Assembly: GCF_013376045.1 (NCBI RefSeq)
Contig: NZ_JABMJG010000009.1
Location: 186,001 to 250,000, forward strand
Origin: Variovorax sp. SG517
Lineage (GTDB): Bacteria > Pseudomonadota > Gammaproteobacteria > Burkholderiales > Burkholderiaceae_C
DNA: 64,000 nt
Direction of reading: 5' to 3'
The notes under the pieces were generated by a model, which was given only the letters and a program-made list of their open reading frames with translations, did no database searches and was not told where the DNA came from. The position numbers were made by a program, and so were the translations under genes. Below are positions 28,227-36,529 of this stretch, piece by piece. How positions within the stretch are numbered: the stretch's first letter is position 1; each line of letters opens with the position of its first letter.

Positions 28227-28287
28227 CGGGAGCGAGTTGTTCAGCAATCGCGCGCAAGTTGCTGTTTTTGCGGTGCCCGCCTCAGCT

Positions 28288-29196
28288 TTACGTGGGAGCC
28301 TGCTGCTCGGCGTAGTGCCGGCATAGCGTGTCGACCAGCGCCTGCGCGTAGATCGGCAGCGCCGCGCGGTCGCGCACGAGCAGGTAGCGCTCCCGCACGC
28401 ACCAGGCGTCGTCGAGGTCGATCAGCGCGAGCTGCATGCTTTCCTGGTTGCGCCGGGCAGCCGACTCGGGCACCACGCCGATGCCCACCCCGTTGCCGAT
28501 CATCCGGCACATGGCGTCGAAGCTGCCGAGCTGGATGCGCAGCTTCTGCCGCTTGCCCAGGTTGTCGGTGATCTGCGAAAGAAAGGTCTGCAGCGTGCTG
28601 CCTTGCTGCATGCCGATGGCGTCTTCGTCGAGCGTCTCGGCGAAGGAAATCTTCTTGCGCTTGGCGAAGCGGTGCTTGCGCGAGGTGGCGAGCACCAGCC
28701 GGTCGGTGCTGAAGTGGATGGCCTCCAGCCCCAGCGTGTCGACCCGGCCGGCGACGATGCCGATGTCGGCGCGGCCGTCGAGCACGCCGCGCGGGATCTG
28801 AGCATTCGGTTTTTCCTGAAGGTCGACGTTGATGCGCGGGTTGCGCGCCAGGAAGCCCGGCAGGATCTCGGGCAGGAAGTCGGTCACCGCCGTGGTGTTG
28901 GCGAACACGCGCAGGTGGCCGCGCAGGCCGCCGCCGTATTCGAGCAGGTCGGCTCGCAGCTGCTCCGTCTGGTGCAGCACAAGGCGCGCGTGGTGCAGGA
29001 AGGCTTCGCCCGGCGGCAGCAGCCGTACGCCGCGAGCCTCGCGCTGCAGCAGCTGCAGCCCGGCCTGGGTTTCGAGGGCCTTGATGCGCGCGCTGGCGGC
29101 GGCGAGCGACATGTGCTGGCGCTCGGCGGCCCGTGTGAGGTTGCCGAGTTCGGCCGTGGCGACGAAGAGGCGCAGGTCGGTGAGGTCGAAGAGCAT
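28288..29196 (-). CDS. LysR-family regulator of the C5-dicarboxylate cluster
   Basis: 302 aa starting MLFDLTDLRLFVATAEL. HTH at about residues 15-45 (GNLTRAAERQHMSLAAASAR), then the effector domain. Divergent from the Bug gene at 29303 with a 106-bp gap, so it is the likely activator of the 29303-34299 operon in response to its substrate or CoA ester. An in-frame ATG at 29322 would overlap the divergent gene and is rejected. Confidence 0.9.
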   Translation of the reverse strand: MLFDLTDLRLFVATAELGNLTRAAERQHMSLAAASARIKALETQAGLQLLQREARGVRLLPPGEAFLHHARLVLHQTEQLRADLLEYGGGLRGHLRVFANTTAVTDFLPEILPGFLARNPRINVDLQEKPNAQIPRGVLDGRADIGIVAGRVDTLGLEAIHFSTDRLVLATSRKHRFAKRKKISFAETLDEDAIGMQQGSTLQTFLSQITDNLGKRQKLRIQLGSFDAMCRMIGNGVGIGVVPESAARRNQESMQLALIDLDDAWCVRERYLLVRDRAALPIYAQALVDTLCRHYAEQQAPT

Positions 29197-29302
29197 GCCG
29201 CGATGGTAGGGGCCGGCATGGCGCGAGCCTTCGGCATTGCAGAAGGCTGGGTTCCGAAATCGCAGATTGCGCGCGAGGGTGGGGCGGCCGACCATGCGGG
29301 CC

Positions 29303-30295
29303 ATGGAGACAAGACACACCAAATTCCGCGCATGGGCGCTGCTGTCGCTGGCAGCCCCGCTCGCGCTTGCGGCGGGCTCCGCGCTCGCGCAAACCTATCC
29401 CTCCCGCCCTATCACGCTCGTCGTGCCCCAGGCGGCCGGCGGCACCAACGACATCGTCGGCCGCCTCGTCGGCCAGAAGCTCGGCGAGATGATGAACAAC
29501 GCCAGCGTGGTGGTCGACAACCGCCCCGGCGCGGGCGGCAACATCGGCACGCAACTCGTGGCCAAGGGCCCGAAGGACGGCTACACGCTGCTCATGACCA
29601 TCAGCAGCAGCCAGGCGATCAACCCGGCGCTCTACAAGAACCCGGGCTTCGATCCCGAGCGCGACTTCAAACCCGTGGGCCTCATCGGCGCGGTGCCCAA
29701 CGTGCTGCTGGTCAATCCGTCGTTCCCGGCGAAGAACCTCGCCGAGTTCCTGAAGCTCGCACGGGCGAAGGGCGCGAACTACCAGTACGCCTCGGCCGGC
29801 AACGGCACGCTCAACCACCTGCTCGGCGAAATGCTCAACAGCATGGCCGGCATCTCGATGCAGCACGTGCCGTACAAGGGTGTGGCGCCGGCTCTCAACG
29901 ACGTGCTGGGCGGGCAGCTGCCCATCGTGTTCGCGAGCCTGCCTTCGGCGCTGCCGCACATCAAGGCCGGCAAGCTGCGCGCGCTGGCCGTCAGCGGCGA
30001 GAAGCGCTCGCCCGTGCTGCCCGACGTGCCCGCCATCGCCGAGGCCGTGCCCGGCTACAACGGCACGCTGTGGATCGGCCTGTTCGCCCCTGCCGGCGTG
30101 CCGCCCGATGTGCTCGCCACGCTGCAGGACGCCACGCGCAAGGCGCTGGCCTCGAAGGACCTGCGCGACAAGCTCGACCAGCAGGGCGTGGAGATCGCAG
30201 CGCCGACCACCCCCGAACAGTTCTCCGCGCTGCTGCACGACGACCTCGCCAAGTGGGCGCGGATCGTCAAGGCCTCCGGCGCCGCGGTCGACTGA
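29303..30295 (+). CDS. Bug/TctC-family periplasmic solute-binding protein
   Basis: 330 aa starting METRHTKFRAWALL, with a Sec signal ending SALAQ. The mature start TYPSRPITLVVPQAAGGTNDIVGR is the Bug ligand loop (usual form YPxRPITLVVPFxPGGxxD). It binds carboxylates through two beta-loops. No TctA/TctB membrane partners are here, which is common for Burkholderiales Bug proteins. It opens the C5-dicarboxylate operon; the ligand is probably the substrate of the three enzymes downstream. Confidence 0.92.
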   Translation: METRHTKFRAWALLSLAAPLALAAGSALAQTYPSRPITLVVPQAAGGTNDIVGRLVGQKLGEMMNNASVVVDNRPGAGGNIGTQLVAKGPKDGYTLLMTISSSQAINPALYKNPGFDPERDFKPVGLIGAVPNVLLVNPSFPAKNLAEFLKLARAKGANYQYASAGNGTLNHLLGEMLNSMAGISMQHVPYKGVAPALNDVLGGQLPIVFASLPSALPHIKAGKLRALAVSGEKRSPVLPDVPAIAEAVPGYNGTLWIGLFAPAGVPPDVLATLQDATRKALASKDLRDKLDQQGVEIAAPTTPEQFSALLHDDLAKWARIVKASGAAVD

Positions 30296-30310
30296 ACGAC
30301 GAAGAAACCC

Positions 30311-31207
30311 ATGAGCGACAACACACAGACTTCATCTCCCGCGATCGACAGCGAAGCGCTGGCCAGGCTGCAGGCCTGGCAGGGCCGCAGCGAGACGCTG
30401 GCCGACGACATCACCGCCGCGCCCGTGCGCGCTCTCTCCGCCACGCTCGACCGCGACGATCCGTTGCCGGCAGCCGGCACGCGCCTGCCCGAGCTGTGGC
30501 ACTGGCTCTATTTCCTGCCGCACCACCGCCAGTCGGAGATCGGCGAGGACGGCCATGCCAGGCGCGGCGGCTTCCTGCCGCCCGTGCCGCTGCCGCGCCG
30601 CATGTGGGCGGGCGGGCGGCTCGCGTGGGAGCCGGGCAATCCGCTGCAGGTGGGCGACAGGGCGGAGCGCACCTCGCGCATCGTCTCGGTCACGCACAAG
30701 GCGGGCCGTACCGGCGAACTCGTGTTCGTGCTGGTGCGCCACGAGGTACGCAACGAACGCGGCCTCGCGCTCACCGAGGAGCACGACATCGTCTACCGCG
30801 CCGCAGCGCAGCCTGGCGAGGCCGGCCCGCCGCCCACGCCCGCCCCGAAGGACGCCGCCTTCAGCCGCGACATCGTGCCCGACGACGTGCTGCTCTTCCG
30901 CTACTCCGCGCTCACCTTCAACGGCCACCGCATCCACTACGACCGCCGGTACGTCACGCAGGTCGAGGGCTATCCGGGCCTGATCGTGCACGGGCCGCTG
31001 ATCGCGACGCTGCTGGTCGATCTGCTGCGCCGCAACGTGCCGGGCGCGCAGCTCGTACGCTTCGAGTTCCGCGCGGTGCGGCCGACCTTCGATATCGCGC
31101 CGTTCCGCGTACATGGCAAGCCGGGCGCCGACGGAAAGACGTTCGATTTGTGGGGCGAGGACGCCGACGGCTGGCTCACGATGCAGGCGACAGCCATGCT
31201 CGCCTGA
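30311..31207 (+). CDS. MaoC/HTD2-like hot-dog hydratase (mesaconyl-C4-CoA hydratase type)
   Basis: 298 aa, double hot-dog. The C-terminal active-site segment FRYSALTFNGHRIHYDRRY matches the hydratase motif in which Asn/His/Asp act on the acyl-CoA. N-terminal FAS1-like half: LPELWHWLYFLPHHRQSEIG and PLPRRMWAGGRL. Members hydrate mesaconyl-C4-CoA or itaconyl/methylfumaryl-CoA to citramalyl-CoA. Context (CoA-transferase then CitE-like lyase) fits a mesaconate/itaconate route to acetyl-CoA and pyruvate. Confidence 0.8.
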   Translation: MSDNTQTSSPAIDSEALARLQAWQGRSETLADDITAAPVRALSATLDRDDPLPAAGTRLPELWHWLYFLPHHRQSEIGEDGHARRGGFLPPVPLPRRMWAGGRLAWEPGNPLQVGDRAERTSRIVSVTHKAGRTGELVFVLVRHEVRNERGLALTEEHDIVYRAAAQPGEAGPPPTPAPKDAAFSRDIVPDDVLLFRYSALTFNGHRIHYDRRYVTQVEGYPGLIVHGPLIATLLVDLLRRNVPGAQLVRFEFRAVRPTFDIAPFRVHGKPGADGKTFDLWGEDADGWLTMQATAMLA

Positions 31208-31225
31208 TCCGGAGAGAAAAGACAA

Positions 31226-32407
31226 ATGACAAGACCCCTGGACGGCATCACCGTCATCTCGCTCGAGCACGCCATCGCCGCGCCGTTCTGCACGCGCCAG
31301 CTCGCCGACCTCGGCGCGCGCGTCATCAAGGTGGAGCGCCCCGGCGCGGGCGATTTCGCGCGCGCCTACGACGCCCGCGTGAGCGGCGAGGCCTCGCACT
31401 TCGTGTGGGTGAACCGCTCGAAGGAGAGCCTCACGCTCGACCTCAAGCAGCCCGCCGCGCTGGCGGTGCTGCAGGAGCTGCTGGCCGACGCTGACGTGCT
31501 GGTGCAGAACCTCGCACCTGGCGCCGCCGCGCGCATGGGGCTGGGCGCGCAGACGCTGCAGGAAAAGCACCCGAGGCTCATCGTCTGCGACATCTCGGGC
31601 TACGGCGAGGACGGCCCGTACCGCGACAAGAAGGCCTACGACCTGCTGATCCAGAGCGAGGCGGGCTTTCTCTCGGTGACGGGCACGCCCGAGGAGCCCT
31701 GCAAGTCGGGCAACTCCATCGCCGACATCGCCGCTGGCATGTATGCGTACACCGGCATCCTCGCGGCGCTGCTCCAGCGCGGCAAGACCGGCAAGGGTTC
31801 GCACATCGACGTGTCGATGCTCGAGGCGCTGGCCGAGTGGATGGGCTACCCGATGTACTACGCCTACGACGGCGCTTCGCCGCCGCCGCGCAGCGCCGCC
31901 TCGCACGCGACCATCTACCCCTACGGCCCGTTCCCCGCGGGCGACGGCGGCACCGTGATGCTGGGCCTTCAGAACGAGCGCGAATGGCGCACCTTCTGCG
32001 AGAAGGTGCTGCTGCAGGCGGGGCTGGCCGCCGACCCGCGCTTCGACAGCAACGCGCGCCGCAACGAGAACCGCGAGGCGCTGCGCTCGATCATCGTGGA
32101 GACCTTCGGCGCGCTGAGCACGACCCAGGTGTTGGAGCGGCTCGACACCGCGCAGATCGCCAACGCCCGCATGAACGACATGGCGGGCCTCTGGGCTCAT
32201 CCGCAACTGCAGGCGCGCGAGCGCTGGCGGCAGGTCGGCTCGCCCGCGGGCGACATCCCGGCGTTGCTGCCGGCGGGTCGCCAGAGCGCCTTCGACTACC
32301 GCATGGACCCGATCCCGGCCGTCGGCGAGCACACCGACGCGATCCTGCGCAGCCTCGGACGTAGCGAGGCCGACATCGCGGCGCTGCGCGAAGCGGGGGC
32401 GGTGTGA
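31226..32407 (+). CDS. Class III (CaiB/BaiF) CoA-transferase
   Basis: 393 aa. Family landmarks: GITVISLEHAIAAPFCTRQLADLGARVIKVE, WVNRSKESLTLDLK split over residues 50-68, and the catalytic Asp in KKAYDLLIQSEAGFLSVTG (about residue 138). It moves CoA between carboxylic acids. With the hydratase upstream and the lyase downstream it probably activates a C5 branched dicarboxylate (mesaconate, itaconate or citramalate) from succinyl- or acetyl-CoA. It overlaps the lyase gene by 4 bp (GTGA), so translation is coupled. Confidence 0.88.
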   Translation: MTRPLDGITVISLEHAIAAPFCTRQLADLGARVIKVERPGAGDFARAYDARVSGEASHFVWVNRSKESLTLDLKQPAALAVLQELLADADVLVQNLAPGAAARMGLGAQTLQEKHPRLIVCDISGYGEDGPYRDKKAYDLLIQSEAGFLSVTGTPEEPCKSGNSIADIAAGMYAYTGILAALLQRGKTGKGSHIDVSMLEALAEWMGYPMYYAYDGASPPPRSAASHATIYPYGPFPAGDGGTVMLGLQNEREWRTFCEKVLLQAGLAADPRFDSNARRNENREALRSIIVETFGALSTTQVLERLDTAQIANARMNDMAGLWAHPQLQARERWRQVGSPAGDIPALLPAGRQSAFDYRMDPIPAVGEHTDAILRSLGRSEADIAALREAGAV

Positions 32408-33255
32408 GCGCGCCGCCGCTTTCGCTGGCGCGCGCCTTTCTCTTCGTGCCTGCCGACCGGCCGGAGCGTCATGCGCGTGCGCTGGCCACGGGGGCGGGCG
32501 GCGTGATCGTCGATTTGGAAGACGCCGTCGCGCCCGAGCGCAAGGTGCAGGCGCGCGAGCAACTGGCAGCTTCGTTCGCCGCGCTGCCCGCCGAAGACCG
32601 GCGACGGCTGCTGGTGCGCATCAACGCGGCCGGCACGCCGTGGCATGACGACGATTGCGCGCAGGTCGGAGCGCTCGCTGCGCAGGGCCTGATCGCCGGC
32701 ATCGTGCTGCCGAAGGCGGAACGCGCGGCCGATCTCTCCCGGCTGGCCACCGCGGCAGGCCCCTCGGCCGTACTGGTGCCGCTGATCGAATCGGCCGCCG
32801 GCCTCACCGCCGTCGACGAGCTCGCCACCAGCCCGCAGGTCCTGCGCCTGGCCTTCGGCAACCTCGATTTCCAGGCCGACCTGGGCCTGGCCTGCGATGC
32901 CGACGAGGTCGAGCTGGTGCCGGTGCGCCTCGCACTGCTGCTGGCATCGCGCCGCGCCGGCCTTGCCGCGCCCATCGACGGGGTTACGCCCGACTGGCGA
33001 GACGCCGCCCGGCTGGCGGCCGACACCGCGCGCGCCCGGCGCGGCGGCTTCGGCGCCAAGCTGTGCATCCACCCCGACCAGGTCGCGCCTGTGCATGCGG
33101 GGCTCGGCCCCACGGCGCAGGAGCTGGCGTGGGCTCGCCGCGTGGTCGAGGCCATCCAAGCGGCCGGCGGCGGCGTCGTGAGCCTCGACGGGCGCATGGT
33201 CGATGCGCCGGTGGTGCGGCTGGCCAAGCGCCTGCTCGCACTCGAACACACCTGA
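32404..33255 (+). CDS. HpcH/HpaI aldolase, CitE-like (citramalyl/malyl-CoA lyase type)
   Basis: 283 aa from GTG at 32404, overlapping the upstream stop. CitE fold: RAFLFVPADRPERHARA, VIVDLEDAVAPERK (metal-site Asp/Glu), LLVRINAAGTPWH, VPLIESAAGLTAVDE, LAFGNLDFQADLG, GFGAKLCIHPDQVAPV. These enzymes split beta-hydroxyacyl-CoA; in this setting (S)-citramalyl-CoA to acetyl-CoA and pyruvate is the best guess. There are no CitD/CitF subunits, so it is not citrate lyase. Confidence 0.87.
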   Translation: MSAPPLSLARAFLFVPADRPERHARALATGAGGVIVDLEDAVAPERKVQAREQLAASFAALPAEDRRRLLVRINAAGTPWHDDDCAQVGALAAQGLIAGIVLPKAERAADLSRLATAAGPSAVLVPLIESAAGLTAVDELATSPQVLRLAFGNLDFQADLGLACDADEVELVPVRLALLLASRRAGLAAPIDGVTPDWRDAARLAADTARARRGGFGAKLCIHPDQVAPVHAGLGPTAQELAWARRVVEAIQAAGGGVVSLDGRMVDAPVVRLAKRLLALEHT

Positions 33256-33291
33256 CGACCGGACCAGAGAACAACCAAAGGAGACAAGAAA

Positions 33292-34299
33292 GTGAAAGCA
33301 ACGAAGAAGACCTGGAAACTCAAGACCCTGATCGCCGCCTCGGCGGGCGCCTGCCTGCTCGCCTTGCAGGCGCCGGCATCGGCGCAGGCCGCATGGCCCG
33401 ACAAGCCGGTGACGATGGTCGTGCCGTACTCGGCCGGCGGCCCGACCGACGTGGTGGCGCGTATGCTGGCCATTCCCATGGGCAAGTCGCTGGGCCAGCC
33501 GGTGATCGTGGAGAACACCGTGGGCGCGGGCGGCACCATCGCCCCCGCGCGGGTGGCCAAGGCGGCGCCCAATGGCTACACCATCCTGATCCACCACATG
33601 GGCATGGCCACCGCGCCGGCGCTCTACAAGAAGCTCAACTACGACCCGGTGAAGGACTTCGAGTACGTCGGCCAGGTGCTGGACGTGCCGATGACGCTGC
33701 TCTCGCGCAAGGACTTTCCCGCCAGCAACTACCAGGAGCTGCTGGCCTACGTGAAGGCCAACAAGGACAAAGTGACGCTGGCCAATGCGGGCGTGGGGGC
33801 GGTGTCGCAGCTGTGCGGGCTGCTGTTCATGAACCAGATCGGAGTGCAGCTGACGACCGTGCCCTACAAGGGTGCGGGGCCGGCGCTCAACGACCTGATG
33901 GGCGGGCAGGTCGACCTGCTGTGCGACCAGACCACGCAGACCGCGCCGGTCATCAAGGACGGCAACCGGGTGAAGGTGTTCGGCGTGACCACGCCGCAGC
34001 GGCTGTCGAGCCTGCCGAACATCCCGACGCTGGACGAGCAAGGCCTCAAGGGCTTCGACGTGCGGGTGTGGCACGGCATCTATGCGCCCAAGGGCACGCC
34101 GCCCGCGGTGATCGAGAAGCTCAACGCTGCCCTGCGCGCGGGGCTGCAGGACGACATGGTGAAGAGCCGCCTGGCCGAGCTCAGCTCGGAGATCGTGCCG
34201 GTGGACAAGCAGACGCCCGAGAGCCTGCGCACGCACCTTGCGGCGGAGGTCGGCAAGTGGGGCAAGGTGATCCGCGCTGCTGGCGTGCAGGCGGACTGA
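33292..34299 (+). CDS. Bug/TctC-family periplasmic solute-binding protein
   Basis: 335 aa from GTG at 33292 with AAGGAGA upstream. Signal peptide ends in PASAQA. Mature start AWPDKPVTMVVPYSAGGPTD is the Bug loop. Clearly related to the Bug protein that opens the cluster, so the cluster is bracketed by two paralogous binding proteins, perhaps with different ligands (free acid versus isomer). No membrane partners. Confidence 0.92.
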   Translation: MKATKKTWKLKTLIAASAGACLLALQAPASAQAAWPDKPVTMVVPYSAGGPTDVVARMLAIPMGKSLGQPVIVENTVGAGGTIAPARVAKAAPNGYTILIHHMGMATAPALYKKLNYDPVKDFEYVGQVLDVPMTLLSRKDFPASNYQELLAYVKANKDKVTLANAGVGAVSQLCGLLFMNQIGVQLTTVPYKGAGPALNDLMGGQVDLLCDQTTQTAPVIKDGNRVKVFGVTTPQRLSSLPNIPTLDEQGLKGFDVRVWHGIYAPKGTPPAVIEKLNAALRAGLQDDMVKSRLAELSSEIVPVDKQTPESLRTHLAAEVGKWGKVIRAAGVQAD

Positions 34300-34304
34300 G
34301 CTTC

Positions 34305-34817
34305 TCAGTCGACGGGCTGTGCGCGCAGCGTCTCGTCGAACAGGGCGAGCAGGTGGCGCGCGAACAGGTCCATGTTCGCGGGCCGGTCGGCATTGCCGGT
34401 CTCGACGGTGCGGCTCACGGTGACGGGGCCGACGAGCGCCAGGCATACGCGCCCGGGCACGTCGCCGTACGGGCTGGGCGAAGGCCCGGCCGCGCCGCTT
34501 TCGGCGATGCCCCAGGTCGCGTGGTGGGTGTCGCGCACCCGGCCGGCGACGAGCAGGGCGTACGGTTCGGTCTCGCCGCGCAGGCCGGTCATGTCTTCGG
34601 CGGTCAGGTTCAGCAATGCCCGGCCGGCGCGCCTCGAATAGACGACCGCGCCGCCCTTGAAATAGGCCGAGGCGCCCGCGATGGCGAGCAGGGCGGCCGA
34701 CACCAACCCGCCCGCCGAGGACTCGACCACCGCCACGGTCTGGCCGCGTGCGCGCAGCGCTTCGCCGACACGTTCCGCGAGCACCGGCAGCGGCTCGGGG
34801 AGGGCGGGCGCGCTCAT
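34305..34817 (-). CDS. CinA C-terminal domain protein (PncC-like)
   Basis: 170 aa starting MSAPALPEPLPVLAER. Single CinA amidohydrolase domain, as in nicotinamide-nucleotide amidase PncC: LRARGQTVAVVESSAGGLVS, FKGGAVVYS, WGIAESGAAGPSP. The family motif ES(C/L)TGG is changed to ESSAGG, so activity or substrate may differ. Its start overlaps the stop of the DJ-1-like gene (ATGA), giving coupled translation. Confidence 0.8.
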   Translation of the reverse strand: MSAPALPEPLPVLAERVGEALRARGQTVAVVESSAGGLVSAALLAIAGASAYFKGGAVVYSRRAGRALLNLTAEDMTGLRGETEPYALLVAGRVRDTHHATWGIAESGAAGPSPSPYGDVPGRVCLALVGPVTVSRTVETGNADRPANMDLFARHLLALFDETLRAQPVD

Positions 34818-35461
34818 CGGGCCTGGAAGCGCGGACCGGGCCGCTTCACGTAGGCCGGCGCGCGCTCGTGGCTCGCGGTGCTGCCGTAGATGGTGTCCGC
34901 GGGGTAGTACTCGGACTGCAGCTGTACCTTGGCGGCGGCTTCCTCGCCCGCGGTGTGGGCGATGTAGGCCAGCATCAGGTCGGTACCGGCCGATACCCCG
35001 GCGGAGGTCCAGACGTTGCCGTCCTGCACGAAGCGCTGCTCCACCACCTTCACGTCGCCCAGCGCGCGCAGGCGGTCGAGCGATCCCCAGTGGGTGGTGG
35101 CGGTCTTGCCCGACAGCAGGCCGGCCGCGTGCAGCACGAAGGCGCCGGTGCATACCGACATCAGCGTGGTGCATCCGGGCGCCTGGTCGGCGAGGAAGCG
35201 GGTCATGACGACGTTGTCGACCTCGCGGCGCGTGCCCATGCCGCCGGGCACGAGCAGGCAGTCGAGCTGCGGGCAGTCGGCGAAGGAGACGTGGGGGTTG
35301 ATCGACAGGCCCTTGGCGCAGGCCACCGGCTCGCGCTTCTCCGCCACGATCAGGCAGTGCTCGGGACCGCCGGCCAGCTTGCTCCACATGGTGAGCATCT
35401 CCCAGGGGCCGACGAAGTCGAGTTCCTCGACGTCGGGGAAGACGATGATCCCGAAATTCAT
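34814..35461 (-). CDS. DJ-1/PfpI family, isonitrile hydratase-like
   Basis: 215 aa starting MNFGIIVFPDVEELDFVG. Nucleophile Cys at the elbow TLMSVCTGAFVLHAAGLL and the following GKTATTHW, both typical of isonitrile hydratase InhA and GATase1-type regulators; the C-terminal AraC HTH of the regulators is missing. Acidic residues near the start (EELD) are the usual partner of the Cys. Followed by the CinA-like gene with a 4-bp overlap. Substrate unproven. Confidence 0.82.
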   Translation of the reverse strand: MNFGIIVFPDVEELDFVGPWEMLTMWSKLAGGPEHCLIVAEKREPVACAKGLSINPHVSFADCPQLDCLLVPGGMGTRREVDNVVMTRFLADQAPGCTTLMSVCTGAFVLHAAGLLSGKTATTHWGSLDRLRALGDVKVVEQRFVQDGNVWTSAGVSAGTDLMLAYIAHTAGEEAAAKVQLQSEYYPADTIYGSTASHERAPAYVKRPGPRFQAR

Positions 35462-35665
35462 ACTTTGGAACTCCTTGGGTTTTTTGCCTGTGCGGACACG
35501 CACGGATGAGAGGATAGAGGGTGAGCACGAAGGCCGCCTGACGCAAATCTTCGTGACAGCTGGTTGCAAGCTTGGCTCAGTGTTTTCCTCAGAGGGCCCG
35601 TGGCTTGAAACTCGCTAGAGTGAAGGCGGCCGTTCAGGCTTTTGCCATTACACAAAGGAAATCTC

Positions 35666-36403
35666 ATGAGCAAGAAAGTTGCATATGTCACCGGGGGCAT
35701 GGGTGGCATCGGAACAGCCATCTGCCAGCGTCTCTACAAGGACGGGTTCACCGTGGTCGCAGGTTGCGGCCCCACGCGCGACTACGCCAAATGGCTGGCC
35801 GAACAGAAAGCCGCAGGCTTCGAGTTCCACGCGTCGGTCGGCAATGTGGGCGACTGGCAATCCACCGTCGAAGCCTTCTCCGCCGCCAAGGCCGCGCACG
35901 GCCCCATCGACGTGCTGGTCAACAACGCCGGCATCACACGGGACCGCATGTTCCTCAAGATGACGCCCGAGGACTGGAGCGCGGTCATCGAGACCAACCT
36001 CAACAGCATGTTCAACGTCACCAAGCAGGTGGTGGGCGACATGGTGGAAAAGGGCTGGGGCCGCATCATCAACATCAGCTCGGTCAACGGCGCCAAGGGC
36101 CAGGCGGGCCAGACCAACTACTCGGCGGCCAAGGCCGGCATGCACGGCTTCACCATGGCGCTGGCGCAGGAGCTGGCCAACAAGGGCGTGACGGTCAACA
36201 CCGTGAGCCCGGGCTACATCGGCACCGACATGGTCAAGGCCATCCGCCAGGAAGTGCTCGACAAGATCGTGGCCACCATCCCGGTCAAGCGCCTGGGCGA
36301 GCCCAGCGAAATCGCCTCCATCATCTCGTGGCTGGCCACCGATGAAGGCGGCTACAGCACGGGGGCTGACTTCTCCGTCAACGGCGGCCTGCACATGCAT
36401 TAA
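35666..36403 (+). CDS. phaB: Acetoacetyl-CoA reductase
   Basis: 245 aa SDR protein. NADPH loop TGGMGGIGTAICQRLYKDG, NNAG in LVNNAGITRDRMF, catalytic Ser in INISSVNGAKGQAGQTNYSA in pieces and YxxxK in NYSAAKAG. The ending GADFSVNGGLHMH and overall pattern are those of PhaB rather than FabG. Makes (R)-3-hydroxybutyryl-CoA for PhaC. It stands alone, about 10 kb from phaC-phaA, with its own ribosome site (AAAGGAA) and terminator. Confidence 0.92.
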   Translation: MSKKVAYVTGGMGGIGTAICQRLYKDGFTVVAGCGPTRDYAKWLAEQKAAGFEFHASVGNVGDWQSTVEAFSAAKAAHGPIDVLVNNAGITRDRMFLKMTPEDWSAVIETNLNSMFNVTKQVVGDMVEKGWGRIINISSVNGAKGQAGQTNYSAAKAGMHGFTMALAQELANKGVTVNTVSPGYIGTDMVKAIRQEVLDKIVATIPVKRLGEPSEIASIISWLATDEGGYSTGADFSVNGGLHMH

Positions 36404-36428
36404 GCATGCTGACTTACACCTGATCGAC

Positions 36429-36453
36429 AAGACCCGCTTCGGCGGGTCTTTTC
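36429..36453 (+). terminator. Intrinsic terminator after phaB
   Basis: AAGACCCGC (36429-36437), tetraloop TTCG, GCGGGTCTT (36442-36450) then TTC. The stable UUCG loop and T-rich end lie 26 bp after the phaB stop. Confidence 0.9.
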
Positions 36454-36529
36454 ATTTCACCGATGCGGGTTCCACGGATAGAAAACCGCGAATGCGCGTC
36501 CTACAGTCTTCAACCCTCCGGAGGCAAAC

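Noticed and set aside
27828-28287. Chromosomal replication origin
   Set aside because: DnaA-like boxes are imperfect and few, and dnaA, dnaN, rpmH, gidA or parAB are not in the window.
28603-31494. 963-aa plus-strand open frame over the LysR/Bug/hydratase genes
   Set aside because: It crosses three recognisable genes in other frames and has no domain of its own.
32404-33255. Citrate lyase beta subunit (citE of a CitDEF complex)
   Set aside because: No citD, citF or citG/X nearby; the CoA-transferase and hydratase context indicates a stand-alone acyl-CoA lyase.
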